Assembly (NCBI GenBank): GCA_940671915.1
Contig: CALNVZ010003433.1
Coordinates: 20,961,286-21,025,285 of the forward strand
Length of the DNA stretch: 64,000 nucleotides
Reading direction: 5' to 3'
Source of the DNA: Paracentrotus lividus
Taxonomy: Eukaryota; Echinodermata; Echinoidea; Camarodonta; Echinidae
Part shown: one piece after another, positions 24,154 through 37,110 of the stretch
Numbering within the stretch: position 1 is the first letter of the stretch
Layout: every line of letters begins with the position of its first letter
Made by a program: the position numbers and the translations under genes
The notes under the pieces: model-generated
The model's input: the letters and a program-made list of their open reading frames with translations, nothing else
Database searches by the model: none
Told to the model about the DNA's origin: nothing

Positions 24154-25851
24154 CTGATAGAGGGGTGGACAGGTCAACAGGGTGGGAGGGACAGCAAGAA
24201 AGCCATTAAACCATGGAATATATAATGGGAAGGAGTGAGAAAAGGTCGAAGAGAGAAGAGAGGAGAAAGAAAAAGGATGTTGACCAAAATATTCCACATT
24301 AAAAAAGGAGAAAGAAAAGGAAAGAAAAGAAACCCACAAAAAATATAAAAATTAGGAATGATAGCAAAATGAAAGAAACATTCTTTTAACAGATAATTAA
24401 AAGGTGAAAGAATACATATAAAGTGTTATTAAGAGACATATTACAAGAAACTTGAATCCATAATAATTAAAAGTGCACCACAAACATAAAATCTGAGTTC
24501 ATTTTGAATTTTGATTAAATTAGTAAAAAGAACATAAAACACATAAAAATTATTGTACAATATCTCATTTACTTAGAAATAAATGTATTGATACACCCTT
24601 CCCTACTTTTATATAATTACAGGTACAACAATGTTGGGCTAAGAAATCTAAAATATTTCAAGAATTTTACACAAATTATATTACATCCATTAAATATTAG
24701 ATTCAGGTGAAAATCCAGATCATAGGACCTACAATCAAAATAATATCACAAATACTTCTGTACGGTCAAGGTAAAGGATACACGTAATAAACCTTTTTTT
24801 AAATTAATTAATTTTTTTACATTTTTGGGGTTGGCAATCCACTGTTATATATACCATATATTTTAAAAGGGTTAAGATACAAGTACATGTATTGTCACAG
24901 ATCTTACAAATCATCAATTACACAAATCCTTTGAAATGTGTCACGTTCTATTTGGAATCGGTTATCCATAAAAGAATGATGAAAAGAAGCTGGTAGAAAG
25001 ATAGCACAAGAAGTGTTATTAGGCATATGGTACACTCAGATCAGCACTTTTCTTTCCATAGGTCATTTAAATTTGTTCTTAATTTAGAATGATTTATCAT
25101 TATTCACCGTATGCTTGATAAAATGGCTGGTACGGACAAGAAAAACATATCTTACAGTTGACCAAATTTATACAACAAATATTAATCCAGATCGCTTTCC
25201 ATTTTGACACTACTAAAGAAAGAAGAATTTGATCTAATTTAGTGTTTGCGCCCTCAACTGGACAGAATCAAATTAAGCTAAACAGTTCCCTATTTTTTTT
25301 ATTTTTTTTTTATTTATTAAAAAAATATCTGCAAATTAATAGTAGATGTACTGCAGTTCCTGTTCAAAAAGGAAAATATGCTGATTTATCAATAATTAGT
25401 TCATGTTGATTTATATTCAGTGACAACATTTATTACAATTTCTATTGACCAAACCTCATGTACTTGTGGAAAAATACATATGATACAGTTACATTATTTC
25501 ATACAACAATTATCACACTCTCAAGCTCTATCAATACAATTTAAATAGAAAAAAAGGGCTAAAGACTAACTTTAACACAGTGTATTAGCCAACATTTTTG
25601 CATTTATAGATGTTTTTAAGATTTTGGACTAGGTAGAAATTCACTATTTTTGAGAGGTTTTCATTATCATGAATAGCCTTATAATGAATGAGGAATTTTG
25701 GGGGGAAATCACTTGTGAAAATAAAAATATTGCAATTTGTTTTAGCTTATAGACAGATCAATACCCTTGTGAGACTCTGCCAAGAGCCAACAGACTCCAT
25801 ATAATGTGATATGAGTTCAAGTCCATTAGGCTCTAAGCAGTAGATAAGTAA

Positions 25852-26002
25852 CCTGTAACATAAAGAATTAATATCAATTGCAAATTTGAAACAACGATTC
25901 TGATTGGTTCCCAGTGAGACTTTTATGCAAGTAGTACATGCAATTAGGAACCTTATTGGCTACTATCGATTTGCAATTGATCATAGTTCTTTATGTTACA
26001 GG
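25852..26002. mobile_element. MITE-like element, CCTGTAACATAAAGAA ends
   Basis: This 151 bp element has inverted ends CCTGTAACATAAAGAATTAA and TTCTTTATGTTACAGG. The inverted part continues to ATCAATTGCAAAT, about 34 bases in all. A related right end occurs at about 54,900 to 54,928 (CAATTGATGGAAACTTTATG, then TTACAGGG). A looser relative may be at 33,570 to 33,705. Confidence 0.8.
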
Positions 26003-27359
26003 GCCAAAATCATAGAAATTCAAATGAGTGTTCCAGCAGTGTTTTTCATAATCTACATGAACCAGTAAATACAAATGTAGATAGGCTGTAAACTGGAGAT
26101 GAAAATGCATAATAATGAGAAGAATTATGCCTGATGAAAAGAATACACGTTTGAAATAAATATATCTAAATGTGGATGTTAGAAATTGTGAATTCATGGT
26201 TCACTTCAGATTACTGTAGAAGTTGACGCATGAGTATATTATATATATTCCTCTTTAAAATTGGAAAAAGTTGAACTAGATCTAAACTTTGAAGAAGTGT
26301 ACTCAAGAATAAGAAAGAAAGAAAAGAATTTGGTGCCTTAAATGAAAATGAAACATGTGCATCTTTCATAAAAGGTACTTCTCGGCAATGAATAAACAAA
26401 ATGTTCAGAATACAAGAGTAACATAATAAATGTTAACCACACCTAGCACCAACTATCAACAATTTATTTAAAAATTATGTAATTTTTTTTTTTTAATCTA
26501 AAGTTTCATTATGGTAAATAAAAAATTATGATTTTTTTTTTAATATTCTAATTTCTAATTCTTATTTCTGCATAATGTGCACAATTAGAATGACAAGAAT
26601 TGATTTTTTTTTTTCATTACCCCTCTTTTTATAAATCAGGAAAATCACATTTTTATCTTTCAAAATAAGACTGCTTGTATCCTGAATGTCTAACCAAGTT
26701 TTTAAGTATATAAGGTGGTTTTAATTCTTTTGATGTATTTTGAATATATGGTCATGAAATGATGATTAATATACATAAATTTTGTTTTTTAAAGCAATGC
26801 AATAATTGATAAAGTAATGTGGAATCATATTTCAAGGTTAATAGTGTGAGTGGCATGTGTGAATAATTTGAATAGTTCATAAAACAAAAATCAAATGACA
26901 CTGGTCAATGTTTATAAGTGATTTTTACAGGAATTTGTTAGATGGAGTGCAGATTGCTCAAATGTATATTGATAAGAAATGTGCACCTGTTAACCAGCGT
27001 TTAGAAAGAAAATATAATCAATTTAAATGAAAATTCTTGTAACTCTTAAAATGAATACGTGTTCAATGACTGCTTTGCAAGAAAAATAAAAAAATTTATC
27101 GTAAGCTGGCCTCAAGGGCTTCAATTTATTTTTTATTTACTGAGAGCTGATGATACAATATATTTATGCATTATCCCCAAAATATGATTATGGTGGAAAT
27201 TAAGCTAAAATAATTACCTGTAATGTGAATGAGGGCATAGACATGACATCTATTTATTTATGTTCGCTAGGAATACATGATCTTAAAACTACGTGTAACC
27301 TCAGAGTGTATATGTATGAAAAATATGTATTGTGTTATATTTATGAATAGATAATAACT

Positions 27360-27692
27360 TAGACAATTAATTTATTCATTTGTCTCCAACGGTAGAAACC
27401 ATGCAAATTGGTAGAAACACACACAACTGCTGTGTAATAATATATTCCTGTACGTTTGATGTTCATGTATATGGGATAGTATGAACCTTGATCGCTACGG
27501 GCACTCCGGTGGTCTAGCGGTTATGACGGTGGTCTAGCAATCCATAGGTTGTGGGTTCGAATCCCGCCCGGGCAGCCTATGATTTTTTTCATAGCTGTCT
27601 GGTTCCAATATTTATCACACAGCAGTTGCGTGTGTTTCTACCAATTTGCATGGTTTCTACTGTTGGAGACAAATGAATAAATTAATTGTCTA
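27360..27692. mobile_element. Young inverted-repeat element with a tRNA-like core
   Basis: This 333 bp element has terminal inverted repeats of about 75 bases. They start TAGACAATTAATTTATTCAT and differ at only about two positions. The flanking TA would fit a Tc1/mariner-type insertion. The near-identical ends suggest recent origin. There is no transposase. The centre holds a tRNA-like sequence. Confidence 0.88.
27499..27576 (+). other. tRNA-like sequence with A and B boxes
   Basis: TGGTCTAGCGGTTATGACGG resembles a polymerase III A box and GGTTCGAATCC is a B box, at tRNA-like spacing. GGTGGTCTAGC occurs twice. The acceptor stem does not pair well and there is no clean anticodon arm. I read it as a tRNA-derived segment captured by the surrounding element, not a functional tRNA gene. 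Confidence 0.7.
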
Positions 27693-28300
27693 TTTAACAT
27701 CCCAACGGCGTAAAAAAATCCTTTACGTTAGAAAATAACTTGTCGGATACATGTGTTGAGCTCCAAAAGAGAATCATCTCTATGCAACATAATATCAGTT
27801 AAAGAAAAACTCTAGTTGTGGCAACAATCGCAAAATAAATCTCAACAAAATCAAACAAATTAACCAGCAAATGTTTCTTAAATGAATATTGTAGGCAAAA
27901 TGATTCTGACAGAAAATCAGTTATTTCCTCAGTTTAAGGGAAAAAATAAAAACATATCTGTAAAATACAAGTTGTTTTCTGCAATGTATAATCGATTATG
28001 ACTTGGCCACATGTTGGTAATGTTCAGCGTACTTGCGCTTCAGCAAGTTTTCCTTATTTCATGTTATGTCTACTTTAAACTCTCATTCAGAACTTTACTA
28101 TGATGATGTTTGGTTTTAAAGACTTTCTTTCAAAATTATTGCTCACTGCAACTACTAGAGTTTTGCTTTAACAATCTTCTGCTTCCCAACAGAAGAATCT
28201 TGATCAATTGTTATAATGCTATAAATACATTTTGAAATGATTGATGTTGTGTTTCATGGCATGGTTGACATTGTGGAGTGTGATATAATATCTGCTTAAG

Positions 28301-28350
28301 AACTAGAAGGACGCTAACAATTCTTGCAAAGAGATAACGCCCTTCTGGTC
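28301..28350. repeat. 50 bp hairpin repeat (AGAAGGACGCTAAC)
   Basis: ACTAGAAGGACGCTAAC is inverted as GATAACGCCCTTCTGGT. It shares the AGAAGGRCGT core with the hairpin at 23,349. Confidence 0.5.
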
Positions 28351-28489
28351 CTCAATCAATTATGCGAAGTAAAATGTAAATGCTTGTTATGCAAAAAAAA
28401 GAAAAGCAAAAGATTGGAAATGCTAAAAGATGCTAAGCTCTATGGTTACTGTTTTAGCTGCTACTGAGCAAGAGAACCTAACTACATAC

Positions 28490-28561
28490 ATTGGCATAGC
28501 GATAACCAGAAGGGGTTTGCGGGGTAGGAGTCGGCGCAAAAGACTTTGATGCGGATTCAAT
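28490..28561 (-). CDS. KCNMA1: Slo1 exon W6: second cassette in RCK1
   Basis: This 72-base segment, phase 0 at both ends, reads IESASKSFAPTPTPQ, TPSGYRYAN. The acceptor is gttcctaaacag and the donor is gtatgt. It is Ser/Thr/Pro-rich, as expected of an exposed loop. It lies in the same insertion point as W5 and W7, between the LFAMRS and NEMYTEYL parts of RCK1. It could be mutually exclusive with, or additive to, its neighbours. Confidence 0.78.
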
Positions 28562-31372
28562 CTGTTTAGGAACACAAGATATAAAAAGAAGGTAGAGAAA
28601 GAGCATGCAAAGAGGACAAACATACCATTCATTTTTATAGATATATACAGGCATGCATAACATCATATTCACTACACTAATTTAGAAGAGAATGCATTAA
28701 GAAGCTCTACATTTCTATTCCTACATTGTACATGTATAGACCAATATTATCTAAGGTTGACTGACTTTATAGTCAATCAACTTGATAGTAGTACTTGATA
28801 GTCAAGTACTACTTGGTTTAATTTTGTCGACTGATTTATAGCAGTCAAGTATTACTCCTGCCATTCAAATAATTACTGCAATTGCATTACAAAATTAATC
28901 AGTGGAACTTATTTTGTTGTTATTCAAAAGAAGAATTTGCTTTTGTTATAATATCATAATTATATTTTCAATTAGATTGCGAATTATGGTTATCTTCTCT
29001 GTCCAAAAAGTGGACAATTGGTACTAAATGTAAAAGACTAAATCTTGATAATATCTGCCTCAATTGTATAATGGATAGATATGTAAGTTAAACTAATTAT
29101 TATGTACAATATACTTGAATATTGTTGTTACCAACATTAAAATATTCTTTCCAAACTTCACTTCTAATAAAAGAATTAATATTGCAAAGCCATGCTTCCC
29201 TTTAACATTTAGGTTATTATCTGAGGGCAGATAATTGTATGAATACATAGGCCTACATCTCAATTAATAAATAATCAATACTGGACCAGGGTATGACATT
29301 TGAGTATTATAAAATGATTAAATATATGATAAAAATATATCCTACTGAAGTTTGGAGAGTATCAAAAAATTTGCACATATGAAATATGGCATTCATAAAT
29401 CCTTATGACCACATTCGTCAACAGTCCTAAATTACAATATACAAGCACAGAAAGAGATGTAAGCATAACATAGGGGGAAAGGAAAACCATAAATACATGT
29501 ATTACAGGCACAGTTGCTAAGCATCTGAAAAAGGAGGGTAATTTAGTTGGGTTAACCTGTTGGAGACGAGCTGATTTTGCTATAACACACATTTCCCATA
29601 GACCTCAGCCCGCATATATTCGGGCTCAGTCCCCAAAGGGTTAAGAGAGTATACATGCAGAATAGGAACATAAATCATACAGCTTCATAACAAGCACAAA
29701 CATCACATAAAAAGAGCAAATAGAGACAAAAGGTATTTTGAAAAGGTATTTGTTTAATGTTAGAGTCGTAGTTATGGAATGTTGATCAGAGGTACATGTA
29801 GATTTTCCATTGTTCCCATTCGTCAGATTGAGTTAGTTATATTTCAAAGAGAAAGGCTGCAATAGAAGTTAAACATCAACAATGTACAAAATTATATGTT
29901 CATAGTCAGAAGAGTATTAACTGTACATTCAGTACAGTCTTTCATGTGGGAATGGCCCTTTATGATGGTATCTCACTTGTCATGAGATGGTTTTGAGACT
30001 AGTCTCGAAGATGTATCAGAGATGTTTCCGGAGTCTTTGCGACGTTTCAAGAGTCTATTCGACATCTCAAGAGTCATGGGAAAATTGAACATTGTTCAAT
30101 CTATTTTTTCCATCGCATAAACGTCTCAGAGAAGTTTCTGAGTTGCAGAGATGTCTCCGTGAAGGGAGATACCACCTAAAGGGTACAATAGGATGTGTAT
30201 TAAAAGGAGTGTGCTATTGGAACTTCAATGACCATTTGATAAGTTGTTTTTGAGAAAGATGTTGGTCTGCTGAAACCAGAAAGAATTAACTCAAATTTGA
30301 AGCTGACATCGTTTTAGATTTCAACAGATAATATGTAATTATTCTGTGCATAATATGTAAACAGTTTAGTTTCAAAAGGTACTACTTTTATCAACTTTTG
30401 TAAAAAAAACAAAAACCTGAGAAGGTAGGTACTGTCTATGAACAAAAGTTTCAAACTCGTTTTTGAAAGCAACCATTAGAAAATGCCTATATCACTGTTC
30501 CGTAGATACCTAAATAAAAATTGGAAAACAAATGTGTTTTTTGTTTCTGAAATAACAAAGTTGGATGTAGTAACTTTTAGAACTAATCTTTTCATATGTG
30601 TAAATTATAAAAAATAGTGAGAAAGTATGTCCTCCTGAAGTTGAAAAAAATGTGTACATGATATTTAGAGGTTTGATGATGATGATAATTTATGATTTAT
30701 ATTTTAAAATCGGAACATAAGTGAACAAAGAAATTCATTAAGTTAATATGTCGTGTTATCCATATTCCTGATTCTCTTTGAGTAATATCAAACGTAGATA
30801 AAATAAAGAGATACATGTATGAAGTATTTGATAAATCATCAAATTGGCAACCACAGCTTTTAAGAACCCTGCAAACAATATGAAATTAGATATATAAAAA
30901 CATACAACCTGTAGAAAAATGAAACCAAAAAGAGACAATCAAAAATTAAAGGAGCATTGTATCGATTGATGAAAGTGCAAACATACAAATTTGGTAGAAG
31001 TAGTCTTTATCACTACTAAGGTGTCCTTTTCTACAAGAAATGACTTTGACTATGCAGATTTAAAAGTTCTCCCACACCGATATTCTACTTTTTAATTCCA
31101 ATTAATATTTTTGATAAAAAGGATTAGGTTTTCCTAAAAATGAATTTGTTAGTCACCTGATACTAAGAGCAACACATATAATTTGAATTTATTAGACTGT
31201 TAGCATGGTTTATACCATACCTCACGACCTCGAACAACCCATAGCAGTAGTGGATTCTTCAAATTGGCACAAATTATATTTTCTTCCAATCTTTATCCTG
31301 CTAACATAATTTTGCTAATTTGAGAGAATCACCCAGTGGGATCGAAAATGACAACAACAAAAAAAAAAGAAG

Positions 31373-31410
<38 letters not shown>

Positions 31411-31710
31411 CAAAAATATGATAGTGACTATGAATTTCACTTTGCATTCATTGCTAAGTTAGAGATTCTAGTGATTACTTTTAATGCAAACTGTCTTTAC
31501 TTGTGAACTTCAACATCAGAAATATGCTAAAATCTGTTCATGTTCTAATTCATGGCAAGATGCAAAAGACGTCAATATCAAAGAGACCAGTACTGCTATG
31601 GGTTAAGATATACTATGCAATTTTAAGAGTACATTGTTAGCTATTGGACCTCCAATCACCAGATCAGAGATATATATCAAGATGATGATGGTGTTATTCT
31701 TAAAACTCAC
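28562..31710 (-). other. Slo1 intron W5/W6
   Basis: AT-rich, with one inverted-repeat element (29,965) and an A34 run (31,373 to 31,406). No other feature is supported. Confidence 0.7.
29965..30176. mobile_element. MITE-like element, GGTATCTC ends
   Basis: The left end GGTATCTCACTTGTCATGAG is mirrored imperfectly by the right end TCCGTGAAGGGAGATACC. The interior repeats GAGACT/GTCTC words (TTTCAAGAGTCT, CATCTCAAGAGTC). It is about 212 bp and noncoding. Confidence 0.6.
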
Positions 31711-31788
31711 GTCCTGGTACGGTTCTTGCAAATATGGGTTTTCTCCCATTGTAGAGAAAGGTTGGGAGTATTGGGTTTGGTACGTAAT
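31711..31788 (-). CDS. KCNMA1: Slo1 exon W5: lineage-specific cassette in RCK1
   Basis: This 78-base segment, phase 0 at both ends, encodes ITYQTQYSQPF, STMGENPYLQEPYQD. It has a good acceptor (tctctgccacag) and a consensus donor (gtgagt). It is Gln/Tyr/Pro-rich with no counterpart in the mammalian Slo1 I know. It sits between conserved exons W4 and W8, in phase with both, so it can be included or skipped without a frame change. Exon status rests on splice sites, phase, an open frame and base composition. No transcript is available. Confidence 0.8.
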
Positions 31789-34146
31789 CTGTGGCAGAGA
31801 ATATTAAACAGTGACAACTAAAACTATGAGTGGGACTATTGACAGAAAAAAAATTGCAACTTAAAATTTTCAGATATAAAACAGAAAGATTTAAAACTAA
31901 ATTGTTTATTGTTATTTATCCAAATAAAATATTTTAAAAATAATTAAAATAGAGTTTGATTTATAATAATCTGATTTTATGTACTTTATATGGATTGAAA
32001 TATTTATATTGAGTGAGTTCATATGGTCTATACAAAAAATAAAAAATAAAATAAAAATATGCATAAAAAATGCATTTCAATGTACATGTACATTATGTAG
32101 AAACTAGATCACTTTATGTGTACGTGTCAATCTTGAAAAAAAAAAAAGAAAACATCAAAAATAAGTACGAGAGCACCTAGCCCAATTCTAAAGTCTATAT
32201 ACTCCCTATCTGTACATGATGCTGAACTGAACCAATTAATTTGCAATGCATTCGACTGCTGGAAGATATATTGTAACATCATGTGATAAAAGTTGATGGA
32301 ATAATCAAACAAATAATACACACAGATAGAAATGTGTCATCGTCATGGTAACAATAATTATTGTCAGCAATTAGTCTGGCTTGGGATGTGACAAAGCTGA
32401 ATGTAACTCGGATCAATGTTGGACCATTACAGCAGAGATGTATATCCAAATCTACGTCAGTCATATCATGTTTTAACTAGGAAGAGAGATATACAGTGCG
32501 TCCTAAATTTTTCGTGATAAAAGTAAACATGTCGTGAGATATCCAATGCACCATTTTCACCATTTTAAAATTTACTTTTCCTGTAGTCACTGTCTGAAAT
32601 AATGAAGTGCGATGAAGTTTTACTAATTGACTATTATTGCTTCATATCTGTTTCCTATTAAACTATAGGGCTGACTCAGTTTCCATAGATACGGTATACT
32701 GAATACATGGCTAGCTGTCATTCTGTTAAAAATAATAATTCAGGATGATTTGATCTGCTGTGGAAGAAAAGAGAATATGATAATTATTGGCGTGACAAAG
32801 CGACTTTGCTTCATTTATCACTTTCATGCAGCATTGCTGTAATATCAGCACCCTAGACTATATGAAAGGAAAAAGGAAAAAATAAAGATAAATACAAAAA
32901 CAAAGTACAATTCCATGCTCTATTCGGTAGTATACACAATATGACATAACGATATTTATGTGGTACATGAATAAACAATATATATACCGGACATTTATAT
33001 ATATTTTTACGACATAAAATATAGTACATTTGTATAAATGATATCAGTTTTCAGTAACTTAATAGTGAAATATAGTGGGATTTTTACAATACATCCAGAA
33101 TGCACTAGCCATAATTATCACTGACACTTAAGCCTTAAAAAATATGAAGTGAATATTTCAATAATAAATGTCGTTTTAATAAGCCTCTTTGTAATAGAAT
33201 GAGTATGTACTAGTTAATTATTTTCATTAAAAATGCTGCAATTAATGAAAGGCACAATTGTCAGTGATTTTTCACTCTTTCATCAGGTGGTATGTACATG
33301 TACTTTTTAACTTGCAACTGTCAATCGTAGCATCTAAGGTATTCTCTAAATCTTTAACACATGCTATTTGTTAAATAAGATCCCATGTTCTACCGGGTTA
33401 TTGCAAAAATTGGGGGAAGGAATAGAGACCAAATATCCATCTCACCAAATTGGAACAGGTGTTTTGGAATACAGAACTGTTAAAGAAAGACCTTATATTT
33501 CCCTTGCCACTGCAAAAAAACAAACATTTTTGGGAGCAGTCATAGGGGCAAAGAATAACACAAAGGTTTGTAATCAATTGCAAATGGGTAATAGCCAATA
33601 AAGATATTTGTTGCAAGTGATTTTTGTTCAAAAGAATGATCACTGACCAATTAGAATTTTGGTGTCAAATTCACAATTGATCTCAAACCTTTTTGAAACA
33701 GGGCCCAGAGCTTTAACACACTGTAGCATTATTCAATATACCCTCAAACACATTTATTTAAAAAAAAAAATTGAAATGCAAGAAAGAGAGGTCAATAATA
33801 TGCCCCCAGAAGAAAGTTAAAATGAAATATGTGACTCATCATATCAAAATGAGACACAAGTTGTCGAGAAATGAGTCAAAAGGAGTCAAGGAAATCGGCA
33901 AAATAATAATAAATGTCAATTTTAAGGGGGGGGGGGAAATATTTTTGATTTTCTGAATCTTTAATGTTTCATTTGTGCTCTGTAAAGAGAACGAGTGAAA
34001 ATGATAATGGGAGAGTGTTGCTGATTTCCTTGACTCTTTGCTTGGCGACTTTTAGGTATGATGCATTATACATGTAGCTGACAATTCGATAAAGTTTATA
34101 GGTACATGTACATGGTTGAATAGAGAGAGGGGGTTGTGATATTTAC
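31789..34146 (-). other. Slo1 intron W4/W5
   Basis: AT-rich, with a G11 run near 33,928 and a possible relative of the 25,852 element ending at about 33,705. Nothing else is supported. Confidence 0.65.
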
Positions 34147-34302
34147 CTCACTGTTAGAGCGCATAGCAAACAGGTTAGCCATGATTGAAGAGAAACCCGG
34201 AGCAAGGCAACTCTGAGCGATGAATCCTAGTTTGAGCTCAGCAATACAGATCACGTCATCTCCTTCACGCCAGTTCCAGCTTGGGATGTTCAACAGATGG
34301 GC
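34147..34302 (-). CDS. KCNMA1: Slo1 exon W4: RCK1, [11 protein letters not shown] to MANLFAMRS
   Basis: The exon is 52 codons, phase 0 at both ends: [52 protein letters not shown]. It is close to identical to human and insect Slo1 across this helix-turn region. The Met of LFAMRS corresponds to human M513, part of the RCK1 calcium site. The donor is gtaaat and the acceptor is tatcattcag. In mammals, a continuous IKIEEDTWQ-type sequence follows. Here three optional-looking exons come before the next conserved exon. Confidence 0.98.
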
Positions 34303-34533
34303 CTGAATGATATACACAAGTAAAAAAAAAAAAGAAAAAGAAGAAGAAAAAACAAAACATAGACGGAAGGATAGAGAAAAAGAAGGAAAGAAAAATAATG
34401 TTTAAGTGATTCATGGATTGGTTGTATGCTTGTACATCTTTTTAAAAAAATAGAAAAAAGGGGGGGGGGAGGGGGTAGAAATACAAATGTTCACTGACTG
34501 ATACATTGTAGATCGATTATAGGCTTGATGGTT

Positions 34534-34609
34534 GGTATTCTCGAAGGGTGACTAAAGTTAATAGGCCAACTAAATACGTATTTAACGTTAATCACCCTTC
34601 AAGAATACC
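34534..34609. mobile_element. 76 bp foldback element
   Basis: GGTATTCTCGAAGGGTGA is inverted as TCACCCTTCAAGAATACC with a single mismatch. No coding capacity. Confidence 0.65.
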
Positions 34610-34914
34610 GGCAAAGGTGTTCTTTGTGGGTAGGGAGTCGTCTGAATGAAGTAGACAAGTTAAAAAAAAAAGTACAAAAAGAATGTGAATGTTGAATGGA
34701 TAGATTGGCCAAATGAAATCAAGAAAATATTAAGAAAGAGAATGACTTCATTACTGGTGCATTGAGGGAACATTCTGGACAAAAAAATATTTGGTATAGA
34801 AGACATGAACAAAGATATTACCCTCCTTGTTCAAAACTACAATAAATGGCTAATGATTAGGCTTCAAGGGTGTGAGAGCTGGTTAAAAAAAAAGTCCGAA
34901 AAAATCTGAAGTGA

Positions 34915-35890
34915 ATAATGTGCGCGAACCCTATGTGTGCGAAGCGCACATCACGAGCGCGAAGCGCGAAGTCCCTTAAGGCCGGGGTCCAGCTCTGGGG
35001 TATTAGATGCTCTCTGGTGCAACTTAGGCTAATTTTGGAGACTATTTCTATCAATTTCAATTGCTGTTTTTGAGAAAAAAACACTTAATTTTTTCCATAC
35101 CTTGGTATTTGAGGCTTGAAAATTTGCATCTGGGACAAACACTGTACTTCTAAATAATCTGCTGCCTGGCACCTGGCATTTGCTGGTAACAAGTTGAAAA
35201 AAAACAGCAGGCAACTCTCAACTATCAGTGCGCGGCTGATTCCGGACACCGGTCCAAATATCAAGATTTTGACCGCCGGTGGTTTCGGCGATCTCAATCC
35301 CGGTTTGCCGTACGCGACTGAGCGGGGCTCAAAATTCACTCCGCCGCCGCGATCGGCGGTCAATGTCGCTTCCGGGTTGAGATCGGCGGTAGTATAGCTC
35401 GCTCACCGTATGTGAATGGCTAAAATGCGCGTGCGATTTTCCAAAGTCGATAAATTACTCACGTTTTCGGTCGTTTGGATGAGCTCCACTTGTGTTTCCA
35501 AGAAGTCTCGGCGAGCGTGCACATATTCTATGCACTGCAATATGAATTGTTTTCGCAGTCAGTTACGCGGTACTACTTGCGTGGATACGTTATGAGCAGT
35601 GGTTTGTCGGCATGTGTGCATGTGAGAATGATTAAGCTACTGAAAAAAGGGTAAACTTTGGTGTTTTTATTCCGTCGCAAGAATACTAGCTAACTTCAGT
35701 GCGAAGTTTATATGCTTTTCTATGGACAATTATGCCTGAGCTGAGAACTGAAGTTTACCGCTTTTCTGAAGCGCGCGTTTCCGACTTTCGGATCTCGATC
35801 CGGGAAGGAAAAAAAAACGCGGAAAATGTAGATTGGTGTTTGAGGGAAAAAATCGGAATTCCGCGTAAAATCGGAGATTTCACAGCCCTG
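34915..35890. repeat. GC-rich segment with GCGAAGCGC words, probable repeat
   Basis: The base composition is markedly richer in G+C than the intron around it. It includes GTGCGAAGCGCACATCACGA and GCGCGAAGCGCGAAGTCCC near 34,937 to 34,975, and GATCGGCGG words at 35,350 to 35,390. It reads into AAAACGCGGAAAATG and ATTCCGCGTAAAATCG before the A+T-rich intron resumes after CACAGCCCTG (35,889). I found no matching ends and no supported coding sequence. It is probably a foreign repeat of unknown class. Confidence 0.45.
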
Positions 35891-36354
35891 TAGGCTTAAA
35901 AATAATTTTCCATTTGCTTTGGTTCATTGCTTGCTGATTTATTTTACATAATCACCGAGTTTGAATTCAATATCAATCATGTATTTAGCTGTTATTCTCA
36001 TTACTTCCATATGTACTGTATATATTCAAATTAAATGAATATGTTTTCTATTGCTGAGCAACAAATACATTTCCCTCAAACGGAGGCACTGCCATAAGCT
36101 CATTATGCAGGCAAAACAATAATCCTGATGTATTCCATTTGGTCTAAGCACACTCAATCCATCATATGTCATAACTAATCCATGCAGTACATGCATGATG
36201 GATTACATGTGGCAAGATTCAATTCCAATATTCACATAATCCTCATTATTTGTGAAACTCAATTTTGTAATTTTGTTTACTTTAATAGGACTTGGTTACA
36301 ATGACTATACACTAGATTCTCACATCCCACACAAGAAATGGAAAATTTATGTCA

Positions 36355-37110
36355 GTTTTGTTTTGGTATTATATAAACTGAACAATAACCTAAACATAGG
36401 AGTGCTAAGATATAGAAAAGAGATATTTTCCCTATTTCATATACCCTACAAATCCCTCCCCCTATTTATGAAATGGAAGAGTCTACTCTACCTTGTGGTA
36501 TTACATAAGCTGAAAAATGACCCTGATATAGGGGTGGTAGTTATTTAATGAGATGACCCCAACAAAACATCCACTCATACTGCACCCCTATTTATGAAAT
36601 GGAAGAGTCTACTCTACCTTGTTGTGGTGTTGCATAAGTTGTACAATGACCCTAATACGGGGGTGGTAGTTCACTGATGATAGAACCCTCAAAACATTCT
36701 CTATCCCCAAACTCAAACCCCACCCTTATTTTTGAAATGGTAGAGTCCACTCTACCTTGTTATGGTATTGCATAAGCTGTACAATGACCCTGATATGGGG
36801 CAGTAGTACTTGACTAAGATGCCCCTCAAAACATTCTCTATTCCCCTCCACTAACTGAATTCCGACCCCTATTTAAGAAATGAAAGAGTCTAGTCTACCT
36901 TGTTGTGGTATTGCACAAGCTGTACAATGACCCTGATATGGGGGTGGTATTTGTTTGAACACAGGACCCTCAAAACTTTCTCTATCTCCCAACTCATACC
37001 CCACCCATATTTATGAAATGGAAGAGTCTACTATACCTTGTTGTGGTATTGCATAAGCTGTACAACGACCCTGATATGGGGGTGGTAGTTGTTTAATTGC
37101 AGGACCCTAA
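36355..37110 (-). repeat. Tandem array of decayed copies of the end of exon W3 with donor
   Basis: The last ~75 bases of W3 and its donor recur with copy starts (the CTTGTTGTGG side) at 37,037, 36,899, 36,756, 36,618, 36,492 and about 36,355. The spacing is near 138 bases (126 to 143). Between them is a shared linker, TATTTATGAAATGGAAGAGT. Divergence rises with distance from the exon. The nearest copy still reads [16 protein letters not shown] into a GT donor. Confidence 0.92.

Larger units (their letters stand above)
24154..28489 (-). other. Slo1 intron W6/W7
   Basis: A 4.3 kb AT-rich intron with GA-rich DNA (24,226 to 24,330), two inverted-repeat elements (25,852 and 27,360) and a hairpin (28,301). 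Confidence 0.7.

Noticed and set aside
27499-27576. Functional tRNA gene
   Set aside because: It has A and B boxes but the acceptor and anticodon stems do not pair properly, and it sits inside a mobile element.
32300-32464. Possible exon on the minus strand
   Set aside because: An acceptor-like sequence exists but there is no convincing donor or phase, and no homology.
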